From Aestuariibaculum marinum (GTDB taxonomy: Bacteria > Bacteroidota > Bacteroidia > Flavobacteriales > Flavobacteriaceae), in assembly GCF_014596975.1 (NCBI RefSeq), contig NZ_JACVXD010000002.1:124001-188000 (forward strand): a stretch of DNA of 64,000 bases, written 5' to 3'. Below the pieces are notes generated by a model. That model had not been told where the DNA came from. It did no database searches and saw only the letters and a list, made by a program, of their open reading frames with translations. The translations under genes and the position numbers were made by a program. Positions within the stretch are counted from its first letter, which is position 1; the number at the start of each line of letters is the position of its first letter. Shown here in pieces: positions 1 to 9,338 of this stretch.

Positions 1-287
1 GTTAATAAAAATCCGGGGTCGGAAATAGCAGGTGTACCGGCATCACTAATTAAAGCCACCGAAGTACCACTTTTTAATTTCTCGATAATAGTTTCAACGG
101 TTTTATGCTCGTTATGCATATGATGCGACTGCATATGGGTTGAAATTTCGAAGTGTTTTAATAGTTTGCCTGAAGTTCTGGTATCTTCAGCTAATATTAA
201 ATCGACCTCCTTTAAAACTTCAATCGCTCTAAAGGTCATGTCTTTTAAATTCCCAATGGGTGTTGGTACTATGTAAAGTTTACTCAT
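1..287 (-). CDS. rsmI: 16S rRNA (cytidine-1402-2'-O)-methyltransferase RsmI, N-terminal part
   Basis: Only about the first 95 residues are present; the gene runs off the left edge. The translation begins MSKLYIVPTPIGNL and contains LAEDTRTSGKLLKHF and ALISDAGTPAISDPG. These are signature motifs of the RsmI branch of the tetrapyrrole-methylase fold, which methylates the 2'-OH of C1402 in the 30S decoding centre using SAM. The ATG (285-287 on the minus strand) overlaps the stop of the upstream hypothetical gene by one base (TAATG), so the two are probably translationally coupled. Identity is firm from the motifs; the C-terminal half cannot be judged. Confidence 0.93.
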   Translation of the reverse strand, partial: MSKLYIVPTPIGNLKDMTFRAIEVLKEVDLILAEDTRTSGKLLKHFEISTHMQSHHMHNEHKTVETIIEKLKSGTSVALISDAGTPAISDPGFLL

Positions 288-1030
288 TAATTAAATTTAC
301 CTTCAATAATCTCCATAAATCGTGCCTCATACTCTTCTTTGTTAGCCCAACCCTGATGGTCTGGCTTTACCATGGTTTCTATAAACTCCTTAGCTTCGGC
401 AAAAGACCCAATAGTATTGATTTGTGAAATGACACGATCGTAATCGGCGCCATTACCTTCAAACAGATGTTTTATAAATGCCAACTTATCGTTCAACCCT
501 ATGGCTAAGCCTCCATTTTTAAGCTTATCGTTTAACGATTTCTTATCGTTAGATTGACCATTCTGTTCTTTAGGAACGGGGTCAAAAATAGGCATATCTT
601 TATAATCTGCGGTAAGATCTTCCAAATCGTTTTTATGGTATTCTGTTTTTGGCAAAATATCCTCCACGGTTTGTTTAGGCTCCTGAGCTATATCTGGCAT
701 AAATGCCACCATATTTTTTATCTTTTCAATGGCAGGTTCCATAATGCCATCATCTTCCTTTTCATCAAGGTTAACAAATAACCTATCGTCTATTTCGCGA
801 TTATCGCTAATCTTATCGTTATAAGATGAATCAATTACACCATAAAAAGAAGCATCTTCACCTATAACAGGCATTTCACCATCAAAATGTTCATACGAAA
901 ACTTTAACACCGATAACTTTTCAAGAAGAAGTGTTGCTTCGGCATGCATTTTAAGTACATCTTCCTTTCCTTTTAGTTTTAAAATTCTATGTGCAATACT
1001 GACCAACTCAGATTCTAGTTTCTTCTTCAT
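287..1030 (-). CDS. Conserved hypothetical protein, soluble, acidic
   Basis: A 247-residue protein read from the ATG at 1030 (MKKKLESELVSIAHRILKL). An in-frame extension to 1099 is possible but adds a stretch with no conserved look. The first 50 residues are helical, the middle (about 60-165) is acidic and low-complexity, and the C-terminus (about 175-247; LNDKLAFIKHLF, GWANKEEYEARFMEIIEGKF) is compact and is the part most likely conserved. I see no signal peptide, membrane segment or catalytic motif. It overlaps rsmI by one base and is divergent from tdk, 106 bases away. From memory, flavobacterial genomes often keep a protein of this kind between rsmI and tdk; no function is known to me. 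Confidence 0.75.
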   Translation of the reverse strand: MKKKLESELVSIAHRILKLKGKEDVLKMHAEATLLLEKLSVLKFSYEHFDGEMPVIGEDASFYGVIDSSYNDKISDNREIDDRLFVNLDEKEDDGIMEPAIEKIKNMVAFMPDIAQEPKQTVEDILPKTEYHKNDLEDLTADYKDMPIFDPVPKEQNGQSNDKKSLNDKLKNGGLAIGLNDKLAFIKHLFEGNGADYDRVISQINTIGSFAEAKEFIETMVKPDHQGWANKEEYEARFMEIIEGKFN

Positions 1031-1136
1031 AGCTACAATATTAAAATTAATGTGATTAAGGTTTTTGATTTTTAATAAATTTAGTTCACCTTTATACAAA
1101 CATATAATCGCTTTATTTTAGTGTTAAATTTACGAA

Positions 1137-1790
1137 ATGTTTCTTGAAAATACAGTAAATCATAAAGAACAATTTGGATGGATAGAAGTGATCTGTGGAT
1201 CAATGTTTTCCGGTAAAACCGAAGAACTCATCCGCCGATTAAAGCGTGCCCAGTTTGCAAGACAAAAAGTCGAAATTTTTAAACCGGCCATCGATACGCG
1301 ATACAATGATGAAATGGTAGTCTCGCATGACGATAATGAAATTCGATCGACACCTGTTCCTGCGGCTGCAAATATTCCTATTCTTGCCGACGGCTGCGAT
1401 GTTGTAGGTATTGATGAAGCACAATTTTTCGATGATGAAATAGTACGTATTTGTAACGATTTAGCCAACAAAGGGGTTCGTGTTATTGTCGCTGGTCTGG
1501 ATATGGACTTTAAAGGCAATCCTTTTGGCCCCATGCCAAACCTTATGGCTACAGCCGAATATGTTACCAAAGTACACGCCGTTTGCACCCGAACAGGAAA
1601 TTTAGCCCAATACAGTTATAGAAAATCTACCAACGACAGCCTGGTACTTTTAGGTGAAACCGACGAGTACGAACCATTAAGCCGTGCTGCTTATTACAAG
1701 GCTACCATGCGCGATAAAGTGCGAAATATTAAGGTAAACGATGTTGAACAACTTACTCCCAAACCCAAAGATACCGATAACAATGCCTAA
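1137..1790 (+). CDS. tdk: Thymidine kinase (type II)
   Basis: 217 residues. Phosphorylates thymidine to dTMP in the salvage pathway, in the cytoplasm. The P-loop is [10 protein letters not shown] near residue 22, the Walker B/catalytic region is [18 protein letters not shown] near residue 95, and the lasso region contains [16 protein letters not shown] near residue 148. In the usual type II enzyme this lasso carries a CxxC zinc half-site (CTKCG-like); here the second cysteine is threonine, so the structural zinc is probably lost. The 3' end overlaps the alr start by 8 bases (ATGCCTAA), indicating a two-gene operon. Confidence 0.95.
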   Translation: MFLENTVNHKEQFGWIEVICGSMFSGKTEELIRRLKRAQFARQKVEIFKPAIDTRYNDEMVVSHDDNEIRSTPVPAAANIPILADGCDVVGIDEAQFFDDEIVRICNDLANKGVRVIVAGLDMDFKGNPFGPMPNLMATAEYVTKVHAVCTRTGNLAQYSYRKSTNDSLVLLGETDEYEPLSRAAYYKATMRDKVRNIKVNDVEQLTPKPKDTDNNA

Positions 1791-2889
1791 AGCGGAAGAG
1801 ACCATTTTAGAAGTCGATTTAAAAGCGCTGGAACACAACTTAAATCATTTAAAGTCAAGAATACCAAAACACACCAAATTCTTGGCTGTGGTAAAAGCTT
1901 TTGCTTATGGTAGCGATGCCTGTGAAATTGCCAAACACCTGGAAAGCTTAAATGTCGATTACTTTGCTGTAGCTTATACCAATGAAGGCGTTCAACTTCG
2001 TGAAGAAGGCATTACCAAACCCATTTTGGTATTGCACCCGCAAACGGTAAGCTTTACAACATTAATAAAACACCAACTGGAACCTAATTTATACAGTCCT
2101 AAAATTTTAGAGGAATTTATAGAAGTGGCTTCTGCTTTAAACTATAATAACTATCCGATACATGTTAAGTTTAACACCGGATTAAACCGATTAGGATTTG
2201 CTGAACATCAAGTGGATTATTTAGCTGAAACCTTAAAATCGACTGAGGCTATTCATTTAACATCTATTTTTTCACATTTAGCAGCCAGTGAAGATTTAAA
2301 CGAACGTGAATTCACTTTAAATCAAATCAATAGCTTTAAACGTATTGCTGAAACCTTGACAAAAGCTATCGGGTTTAAACCCATAATGCATATGTGTAAT
2401 ACGTCGGGAATATTAAATTACCCGGAGGCGCATTTCGATATGGTAAGAAGTGGCATCGGACTTTACGGCTATGGAAATTCTGAAAAGGAAAATAAAAACT
2501 TTAAGCCTATTAGCACTTTAAAAACCGTTATTTCTCAAATTCACGATATTGAGCCAGGAGAATCGGTAGGCTATAATAGAGCTTTCACCAGTAAAATTCC
2601 TGTTAGAACCGCCACCTTACCTTTGGGTCACGCCGATGGTATTGGCAGACAGTACGGCAATGGTAAAGGCTACGCCATTATCAATGGTAAAAAAGCCCCT
2701 ATTGTTGGTAATGTGTGTATGGATATGATTATGGTTAATGTTACCGATATAGCTTGTAAAGAAGGAGATGAAGCTATCTTGTTTGATGCTAATACAACTG
2801 CCGAAGATTTTGCCGAAACTGCAAACACCATTTCCTACGAATTGTTAACCTCTGTTTCTCAACGTGTAAAACGTGTTTTTTTGAAATAA
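1783..2889 (+). CDS. alr: Alanine racemase
   Basis: 368 residues from the ATG at 1783 ([19 protein letters not shown]), which overlaps the tdk stop; an upstream ATG at 1741 would extend it inside tdk and is less likely. Interconverts L- and D-alanine with PLP for peptidoglycan synthesis. The PLP lysine lies in [13 protein letters not shown] (the usual VKANAYG motif, with Phe for Asn), and the catalytic tyrosine in [12 protein letters not shown] near residue 265. GIGLYGYG and [10 protein letters not shown] are further Alr signatures. Length matches a stand-alone Alr, not the MurF-Alr fusion found in some Bacteroidetes. Confidence 0.95.
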   Translation: MPKAEETILEVDLKALEHNLNHLKSRIPKHTKFLAVVKAFAYGSDACEIAKHLESLNVDYFAVAYTNEGVQLREEGITKPILVLHPQTVSFTTLIKHQLEPNLYSPKILEEFIEVASALNYNNYPIHVKFNTGLNRLGFAEHQVDYLAETLKSTEAIHLTSIFSHLAASEDLNEREFTLNQINSFKRIAETLTKAIGFKPIMHMCNTSGILNYPEAHFDMVRSGIGLYGYGNSEKENKNFKPISTLKTVISQIHDIEPGESVGYNRAFTSKIPVRTATLPLGHADGIGRQYGNGKGYAIINGKKAPIVGNVCMDMIMVNVTDIACKEGDEAILFDANTTAEDFAETANTISYELLTSVSQRVKRVFLK

Positions 2890-2953
2890 ATCGTTTACAT
2901 CTTTTAAAGATTTTAACTACTTTAGTAACTCACTAACTATAAAATAACTTCAT

Positions 2954-3355
2954 ATGTTAAAAGAGTTTAAAGAATTTGCCATGAAAGGCAACCTAGTCGA
3001 CATTGCTGTCGGTTTTGTAATGGGTGCTGCATTTAAAGAAGTAGTTACGTCGTTTACCGGTGGTATTGTTTCGCCGTTAATTGGTCTAATCTTCAATGCA
3101 GACTTCAAAGATTTAAAATGGGTCATCTCAGAAGGCGTGGCCAATGCCGATGGCGTTATAGAAGGTGAAGTATCAGTACTTTGGGGAGCATTCCTAACCA
3201 ATGTTATCGACTTCATTATTGTAGCTTTTGTAATGTTCTTAATTGTAAAAGGCGTAAACAAAATGAAGAAGAAAGAAGAACCTGCTCCAGAGCCTCCAAA
3301 AGGTCCGTCACAAGAAGATTTATTAGCAGAAATAAGAGATTTGCTTAAAAAATAA
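2954..3355 (+). CDS. mscL: Large-conductance mechanosensitive channel MscL
   Basis: 133 residues, the normal size for MscL, an inner-membrane homopentamer that opens under extreme membrane tension in hypo-osmotic shock. The N-terminus has the amphipathic helix and the conserved pore segment NLVDIAVGFVMGAAFKEVV (TM1). The second segment is VIDFIIVAFVMFLIVKGVNK (TM2), followed by a charged, proline-rich linker (KKKEEPAPEPPKGPS) and the cytoplasmic helix EDLLAEIRDLLKK. It is monocistronic: 64 bases after alr and ended by a strong terminator at 3394-3432. Confidence 0.96.
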   Translation: MLKEFKEFAMKGNLVDIAVGFVMGAAFKEVVTSFTGGIVSPLIGLIFNADFKDLKWVISEGVANADGVIEGEVSVLWGAFLTNVIDFIIVAFVMFLIVKGVNKMKKKEEPAPEPPKGPSQEDLLAEIRDLLKK

Positions 3356-3393
3356 CTACATGTTAAATAAATAACAAAGTGTTATTTGTTGTT

Positions 3394-3432
3394 AAAAAGC
3401 CTTGGTTTTAAAGAATCTAAGGCTTTTTTTTA
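3394..3432 (+). terminator. Rho-independent terminator after mscL
   Basis: A perfect 10-bp stem (AAAAAGCCTT at 3394-3403 with AAGGCTTTTT at 3419-3428) and a 15-base loop, running into a T-rich tract. Confidence 0.85.
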
Positions 3433-3454
3433 TTTTTAAAATGGAATTAATAGT

Positions 3455-3462
3455 TAGTTTTG
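3455..3462 (+). promoter_or_regulatory. Candidate -7 element for asd
   Basis: TAGTTTTG matches the Bacteroidetes TAnnTTTG -7 element about 45 bases before the asd start. No clear TTG at -33 was seen, so this is weak. Confidence 0.3.
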
Positions 3463-3505
3463 TCACTCGAAAAATTTAAGTACAAGATTTAAACTATTAT
3501 AAAAG

Positions 3506-4495
3506 ATGAAAGTAGCTGTTGTTGGTGCCACTGGTATGGTTGGCGAAGTGATGCTAAAAGTATTAGAAGAACGTAACTTCCCTGTTACAGAATTATTATT
3601 AGTCGCTTCAGAGCGTTCTGTAGGAAAGAAAATAGCATTTAAAGGCGAAGAATTAACCGTTATTGGTTTAGCTGATGCCGTTGCTGCAAAACCGCAAATC
3701 GCTATCTTTTCAGCAGGTGGAGACACTTCATTAGAATGGGCTCCCAAATTTGCTGAAGCAGGCACTACTGTGGTAGATAACTCTTCTGCCTGGAGAATGG
3801 ATCCATCAAAAAAATTAATCGTTCCTGAAATTAACGCTGATGAGTTAACCAAAGACGATAAAATTATTGCGAACCCTAACTGTTCTACCATTCAAATGGT
3901 ATTAGCTTTATCGAAACTTCACGAAGCTTATAAAATGAAACGTATCGTTGTTTCAACTTACCAATCGGTTTCTGGTACTGGGGTTAAAGCAGTACAACAA
4001 TTAGAAAATGAGATTGCTGGAGTTGAAGGTGAAATGGCGTATCCTTACCCAATTGGTAGAAATGCATTGCCACACTGTGATGTATTTATGGAAAATGGCT
4101 ATACTAAAGAAGAAATGAAATTAGCTAAAGAACCACAAAAAATCTTTAGTGACAGTTCTTTCGCTGTAACTGCAACTGCCGTTCGTATTCCTACGGCTGG
4201 TGGGCACAGTGAATCTGTAAACGTACAGTTTGAGAATAATTTCACCTTAGCTGAAGTAAGACAGTTAATCACCGAAACACCTGGTGTAGTTTTACAAGAT
4301 AATACAGCTACAAACACGTACCCAATGCCAATTTTAGCACACGATAAAGATGAGGTTTTTGTTGGTCGTTTAAGACGCGATGAATCTCAACCAAACACAT
4401 TAAACATGTGGATTGTTGCCGATAACTTACGTAAAGGTGCTGCAACAAACACAATTCAAATTGCTGAATACTTAGTTGAAAACAACCTGGTATAA
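3506..4495 (+). CDS. asd: Aspartate-semialdehyde dehydrogenase
   Basis: 329 residues. Converts L-aspartyl-4-phosphate to aspartate semialdehyde with NADPH, the branch point to lysine/diaminopimelate, threonine and methionine. The N-terminal Rossmann fold is MKVAVVGATGMVGEVMLKVL. The catalytic cysteine lies in IIANPNCSTIQMVLAL near residue 128, and the substrate-binding region includes RIPTAGGHSESVNVQF and the C-terminal RKGAATNTIQIAEYLV. It stands between its own candidate promoter and a strong terminator, so it is likely monocistronic. Confidence 0.96.
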   Translation: MKVAVVGATGMVGEVMLKVLEERNFPVTELLLVASERSVGKKIAFKGEELTVIGLADAVAAKPQIAIFSAGGDTSLEWAPKFAEAGTTVVDNSSAWRMDPSKKLIVPEINADELTKDDKIIANPNCSTIQMVLALSKLHEAYKMKRIVVSTYQSVSGTGVKAVQQLENEIAGVEGEMAYPYPIGRNALPHCDVFMENGYTKEEMKLAKEPQKIFSDSSFAVTATAVRIPTAGGHSESVNVQFENNFTLAEVRQLITETPGVVLQDNTATNTYPMPILAHDKDEVFVGRLRRDESQPNTLNMWIVADNLRKGAATNTIQIAEYLVENNLV

Positions 4496-4518
4496 CAGTA
4501 TAACCAGATATTATATTA

Positions 4519-4548
4519 AGCTCCTGTAATTCTACAGGAGCTTTTTAT
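4519..4548 (+). terminator. Rho-independent terminator after asd
   Basis: AGCTCCTGTA (4519-4528), tetraloop ATTC, TACAGGAGCT (4533-4542), then a T run: a textbook intrinsic terminator. Confidence 0.92.
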
Positions 4549-4612
4549 TTTAAATTAACTTGTAGGCATTTATTACAAAACATTATTATCTTACATTTAT
4601 GTAAAATTAAAA

Positions 4613-5953
4613 ATGTTCTTGATGACTGAATTCGAATTAGATAAACAAACAAAAAAAGACTTAGGGATTTTTTCTAATAGTAGAAATACTAATTCGATTT
4701 TAAGTTTTTATGATGAAACTAAAACACTTGGCGGAAAGAATTTTTTAATTGACCTTATGAATAATCCCATTGCGGATATCAATAAGTTGAATCAAAGAAC
4801 CGAACTAATTAAGTTCTTAGCAGATACAGATTTTGATTTAAAACTTAATTATAGTCAATTAGACTATATTGAGCACTATAAAAGATTAGGCATCGCTCCT
4901 TTACCAAACACTCGCTTAGATGCTCTTTTTCAGGATTTATCTTATCGTATCAAACCAACAAATGACTACTATATAATAAAAACAGGAATTCAACATTTAA
5001 TAAATTTATTAGTTGAACTCAAAGTGAAAATGGTTTCATTAAATAAAAATAACTTACCTAATGAACTCAATTCTTACCAAGAATACATTTTAGAGATAAT
5101 AAACAATCATGACTTTAAACCAATATACAACAAAAGCACCATAAAAAAACCCTTAAAAACAAATAAGTTAGATAATCTATTCCGTAAAAAATATAAAAAT
5201 GAAATAAGTAAAATTATAGAAATTGTTTATTCCTTAGACGCCTTCGTTTCAATTGCTAAAATTTCAAAACTAAAAAATTTAGCTTTTCCAACTTATTCAA
5301 ATTCAAAAGTTTCCTGTCTATACGTTGAAGATCTTTATCACCCTTTATTAGAAAAAGCAATCCCTAATACAATTAACATTAAAAGCCCAACAAACTTATG
5401 CTTTTTAACAGGTCCTAATATGGCAGGTAAATCAACATTTCTAAAGTCAGTTGGCTTATCTATTTATTTAGCTCATATAGGTTTTCCTATTCCCGCAACA
5501 AAAATGACAACCTCAATTTATAATGGAATTATTACAACCATAAACTTATCAGATGATATAAATTTAGGACATAGTCATTTTTATAGCGAGGTCAACCGTA
5601 TTAAAGAAACACTCATAAAAATCAAACAGAAAAAAAACTTGTTTATAATATTTGATGAATTGTTTAGAGGAACTAACGTTAAAGATGCTTTTGATGGCTC
5701 TTTATTAATAACAAAATCCTTTGCCAACATCTCCGAAAGTACTTTTTTTATCTCTACACACGTTACTGAAGTCGCCGAAAAACTCATCAACAATAAAAAC
5801 ATTAAATTCAAATATTTTGATTCCGAACTAAATAATGATATACCAAATTATAATTATAAATTAAAAAACGGAATATCCAATGAAAGATTAGGCATGCATA
5901 TTCTCAAAAAAGAAAAAATTATGGAACTTTTAGAGACCTTAACAAACAACTAA
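4613..5953 (+). CDS. MutS-family DNA mismatch-repair-like ATPase (short form)
   Basis: 446 residues (an ATG three codons in, MTEFELDKQ, is an equally good start). The C-terminal half is a MutS ATPase domain V: Walker A TGPNMAGKSTFLKS near residue 267, Walker B IIFDELFRGTN near 348, and the STHVTEVAE H-loop near 380. The N-terminal 250 residues look like the helical lever/core (domain III). The mismatch-reading domain I with its Phe-x-Glu, the connector domain and the clamp are absent, as is the Smr nuclease tail of MutS2. It is therefore not the main repair MutS. Such short MutS proteins are common in Bacteroidetes with no settled role. The gene is visibly more AT-rich, with more AAA/AAT/TTA codons, than asd before it, suggesting separate ancestry. 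Isolated, with no partner gene. Confidence 0.85.
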   Translation: MFLMTEFELDKQTKKDLGIFSNSRNTNSILSFYDETKTLGGKNFLIDLMNNPIADINKLNQRTELIKFLADTDFDLKLNYSQLDYIEHYKRLGIAPLPNTRLDALFQDLSYRIKPTNDYYIIKTGIQHLINLLVELKVKMVSLNKNNLPNELNSYQEYILEIINNHDFKPIYNKSTIKKPLKTNKLDNLFRKKYKNEISKIIEIVYSLDAFVSIAKISKLKNLAFPTYSNSKVSCLYVEDLYHPLLEKAIPNTINIKSPTNLCFLTGPNMAGKSTFLKSVGLSIYLAHIGFPIPATKMTTSIYNGIITTINLSDDINLGHSHFYSEVNRIKETLIKIKQKKNLFIIFDELFRGTNVKDAFDGSLLITKSFANISESTFFISTHVTEVAEKLINNKNIKFKYFDSELNNDIPNYNYKLKNGISNERLGMHILKKEKIMELLETLTNN

Positions 5954-6000
5954 TTTAAAGTCACTTAAATAACAATTACGATAGACCAACTATTATATTA

Positions 6001-6957
6001 TTAATCCTGATTGATAAAATATAGCTCTTCTGCTGAAGACGCCTTCTTTAAAATGGTTTGAAAAATATATTCACATACCATTTTCTCTCCCGGTAAATTA
6101 ATGAATTCTAAAGTATCTTCAGGAGTATGATATTGCGGATGTCCGCCGGTATGCATTCCTAAAACAGAAATCCCTTTTTTATAAAACGACACGTGATCTG
6201 AGCCACCTACACCACCGGCATGCACTCCCGGATTTAAGCCTAACGAAACGCCCAGGTCTTTCATAAAATCGACACCTCCAGGAAAGGTTCCTGCGCCTCC
6301 CATATACACTTGTTTTTTATCATTCAACCTTCCAACCATATCCATATTAATCATCAACTTAATATTTTCGAGTGGCACTAACGGATGTTCTGTAAAATAT
6401 TTACTTCCTAATAATCCTTGCTCTTCAGCACCAAAGGCAATAAAAATAACACTGCGCTTTAATTCATCTTTATGGGCCGCCAGTTTTTCAGATATCTCCA
6501 ATAAAGCGGCTGTACCGCTGGCATTATCATCAGCACCAAAATGAATGGCATTCTTTTTATCTGATTTCGACGATGGTCCACCCAATCCTAAATGATCGTA
6601 ATGGGCACCCAATACAATATATTCATTCTTTAATTCAGGATCATTACCTTCAATAAAACCAATAACATTACAGGTAGACGCCAGTGGCTTCTCTGGCTCT
6701 CCTTCGGCTACACGTAACTTAGCTTCAAAAGGTTGCTTATATCCTGTTTCGAAAGCCTGTATGCCCGAAGATTTAAAATCTTTTATAATGTACTTCACTA
6801 CTCGTTTGTTGGCCTTTGTCCCTGGATAACGTCCGCCATTTTTCTCTAAGGTTAAAAATTTAATATGGCTTTCAATTTCCTTTTCAGTGACCTCATCCTG
6901 AGCAAACACCGATAACGAACCGGCTGAAACTAATAACGCTAATAAGAATTTATTCAT
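6001..6957 (-). CDS. Secreted M28-family zinc metallopeptidase
   Basis: 318 residues with a Sec signal peptide (MNKFLLALLVSAGSLSVFAQ, predicted cut after Ala-Gln or just before). The M28 di-zinc site is complete: VLGAHYDHLG (His, and the following Asp), GADDNASGTAALLEIS (bridging Asp), FGAEEQGLLGSKYF (Glu-Glu: catalytic and ligand), INMDMVGRL (Asp) and a terminal His in TGGHPQYHTPEDTLEF. The family comprises aminopeptidases and related exopeptidases; the exact substrate cannot be read. Likely periplasmic or secreted, used in peptide scavenging. It converges with the MutS-like gene and is divergent from the prolyl oligopeptidase. Confidence 0.92.
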   Translation of the reverse strand: MNKFLLALLVSAGSLSVFAQDEVTEKEIESHIKFLTLEKNGGRYPGTKANKRVVKYIIKDFKSSGIQAFETGYKQPFEAKLRVAEGEPEKPLASTCNVIGFIEGNDPELKNEYIVLGAHYDHLGLGGPSSKSDKKNAIHFGADDNASGTAALLEISEKLAAHKDELKRSVIFIAFGAEEQGLLGSKYFTEHPLVPLENIKLMINMDMVGRLNDKKQVYMGGAGTFPGGVDFMKDLGVSLGLNPGVHAGGVGGSDHVSFYKKGISVLGMHTGGHPQYHTPEDTLEFINLPGEKMVCEYIFQTILKKASSAEELYFINQD

Positions 6958-7206
6958 CTGCTAATATATTATTGAAATTTAGTTGTTAGATAAAATGCCC
7001 AAATTAACATATCAATTGATATTAAACATTTTGATAATGGCATTTCATAAAACAATTGTAATTAAAAATAAAGTAAGGGTTTTAAAAACGAAAATATAAA
7101 CTTTTAAGACGAACAACGTAAACCAGGGTATTTTCGTTATTTTTAGTTGTTTTTTCAAAACGATTTTTCAATATTTAGCAAAGTAAACCCTCGAGAATTA
7201 TAGCCT

Positions 7207-9291
7207 GTGAAATACCCGAAAACAAAAACTGTTGATGTTGTAGATACTTATTTTGATGTTGAAGTAAAAGATCCGTATCGTTGGTTAGAAGACGATAGAA
7301 GTTCTGAAACAGAAGCCTGGGTAAAAGCACAAAATAAAACAACTTTTGATTACCTTGAGAAAATTCCTTTCCGAAATATCTTAAAAAATAGATTATCGCA
7401 TTTATGGAATTACGAAAAAATTGGTGCGCCTTATACCGAGGGGGATTACACGTATTTCTCAAAAAATAATGGTTTACAAAACCAAAGTGTCGTTTACAGA
7501 AAAAAGGGAGATGAACAACCTGAAATCTTCCTCGATCCGAATACGTTTTCAAAAGACGGTACCATTTCTTTAGACGAATTAAGTTTTTCAAAAAGTGGTA
7601 AACTTGTAGCCTATTCTATTTCTGAAGGTGGTAGTGACTGGCGCAAAGTCAAGGTTCTAGATGCTGAAACTAAAGGTCTTTTAGAAGCTCCATTGGTAAA
7701 TATAAAATTCAGCGCCATTTCCTGGTACAAAGACGAAGGCTTTTATTATTCAAGTTACGATAAGCCTGAGGGCAGTGAGCTTTCAGCAAAAACGGATCAA
7801 CATAAAGTATACTATCACAAATTAGGAACTTCTCAAAAGGAAGATATCCTTATTTACGGTGGAACAAAAGAGCAAAAGCATCGCTATATCAATGCGCATG
7901 TCACTCGAGACAACCAATATTTAATTATTATTCCAAGAATATCAACATCTGGAAACAAACTTTTAATTAAAGATTTAAATGTTCCTGACGGCGATTTCAT
8001 TACCATTTTAGATGAAGATTACAGTGATACTTTTGTGATACATAATGAAGGTTCAACACTATTTTTAGTCACTAATTTAGATGCACCAAACCGACGTATC
8101 GTAAAAGTAGATGCTTCAAACCCAACTCCGGAATATTGGGAAGATTTTATTCCTGAAACAGAGCACGTACTCACCCCGACAAAAGGTAGCGGTTATTTGT
8201 TTACACATTATATGATTGACGCCATTTCTCAGGTTAAACAGTACGATTGGTCAGGAAAACACATTAGAGATATCGAACTACCAGGGTTAGGCACTGCCAG
8301 TGGGTTTTCAGGTAAAAAAGAAGCCTCTAAATTATATTTTAGTTTTACGAATTATAAAACACCTACTAGTATTTTTGAATTGAATCCCGAAACAGGAAAT
8401 ACCAAAACCTATTGGCAGCCTGCTATAGATTTTAATCCGGAAAACTACGAGAGTAAACAGGTTTTTTATACCTCAAAAGATGGTACAAAAGTCCCCATGC
8501 TCATTACCTATAAAAAGAATATTCAACTTACCGGAAAAAACCCGACTATTCTTTATGGTTATGGCGGATTCAACATTAGTTTAACTCCTGCTTTTAGCAT
8601 CACAAACACTATTTGGCTGGAACAAGGTGGCATTTTAGCTGTGCCCAATATACGTGGTGGTGGAGAATACGGTCGTGCATGGCACGATGCGGGCACTCAA
8701 CTACAAAAACAAAATGTATTTGATGATTTTATCGCTGCCGCTGAATATCTTATCGACAATCAATATACAACCTCTGAATATCTGGCACTACGAGGAGGAT
8801 CTAATGGAGGGCTCTTAGTTGGTGCAGTTATAACTCAGCGTCCTGATTTGGCCAAAGTAGCTTTACCTGCCGTTGGTGTTTTAGACATGTTGCGTTATCA
8901 TACCTTTACCGCAGGTGCGGGATGGGCCTACGATTACGGAACTGCCGAAGACAACAAAGTCATGTTCCAATACTTAAAAAACTATTCGCCATTACACAAT
9001 GTAAAACAGGATGTTGAATATCCTGCAACTTTAATTACTACAGGCGACCACGACGATCGTGTGGTGCCTGCCCACAGTTTTAAATTTGCGGCTGAATTAC
9101 AATGTAAACAGTCAGGAATAAACCCAACACTTATTCGTATTGAAACCAATGCTGGCCATGGTGCCGGAACCCCTATAAGCAAAACTATAGACGAATATGC
9201 CGATATTTTTGGTTTTACGCTTTACAATATGGGTTTTAAAATTCTTCCCAATTCGATTGAAGAAAATTTAGAAGATGTAAGCACATTATAA
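7207..9291 (+). CDS. Prolyl oligopeptidase family (S9A) serine peptidase
   Basis: 694 residues. Cleaves short peptides after proline. The first 60 residues (VDVVDTYFDVEVKDPYRWLEDD) match the S9A start, residues about 70-400 form the beta-propeller cap, and the C-terminal alpha/beta hydrolase holds the triad: Ser in RGGSNGGLLVGAV (about 540), Asp in DHDDRVVPAHS (about 617) and His in TNAGHGAGTP (about 655). The only usable start is GTG at 7207, with TAG two codons upstream in frame and no ATG nearby. The signal peptide or lipobox carried by many flavobacterial homologues is therefore missing, and the protein as encoded should be cytoplasmic. Confidence 0.93.
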   Translation: MKYPKTKTVDVVDTYFDVEVKDPYRWLEDDRSSETEAWVKAQNKTTFDYLEKIPFRNILKNRLSHLWNYEKIGAPYTEGDYTYFSKNNGLQNQSVVYRKKGDEQPEIFLDPNTFSKDGTISLDELSFSKSGKLVAYSISEGGSDWRKVKVLDAETKGLLEAPLVNIKFSAISWYKDEGFYYSSYDKPEGSELSAKTDQHKVYYHKLGTSQKEDILIYGGTKEQKHRYINAHVTRDNQYLIIIPRISTSGNKLLIKDLNVPDGDFITILDEDYSDTFVIHNEGSTLFLVTNLDAPNRRIVKVDASNPTPEYWEDFIPETEHVLTPTKGSGYLFTHYMIDAISQVKQYDWSGKHIRDIELPGLGTASGFSGKKEASKLYFSFTNYKTPTSIFELNPETGNTKTYWQPAIDFNPENYESKQVFYTSKDGTKVPMLITYKKNIQLTGKNPTILYGYGGFNISLTPAFSITNTIWLEQGGILAVPNIRGGGEYGRAWHDAGTQLQKQNVFDDFIAAAEYLIDNQYTTSEYLALRGGSNGGLLVGAVITQRPDLAKVALPAVGVLDMLRYHTFTAGAGWAYDYGTAEDNKVMFQYLKNYSPLHNVKQDVEYPATLITTGDHDDRVVPAHSFKFAAELQCKQSGINPTLIRIETNAGHGAGTPISKTIDEYADIFGFTLYNMGFKILPNSIEENLEDVSTL

Positions 9292-9338
9292 ACCCCAAAC
9301 CCTTTCTTTTCAAACATTTTTTAACCTACTTTTACAAT

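Noticed and set aside
7175..7591. 138-codon open frame on the minus strand
   Set aside because: It lies opposite the strongly supported S9A peptidase start, has no family motif, and its reading is what the antisense of that gene gives.
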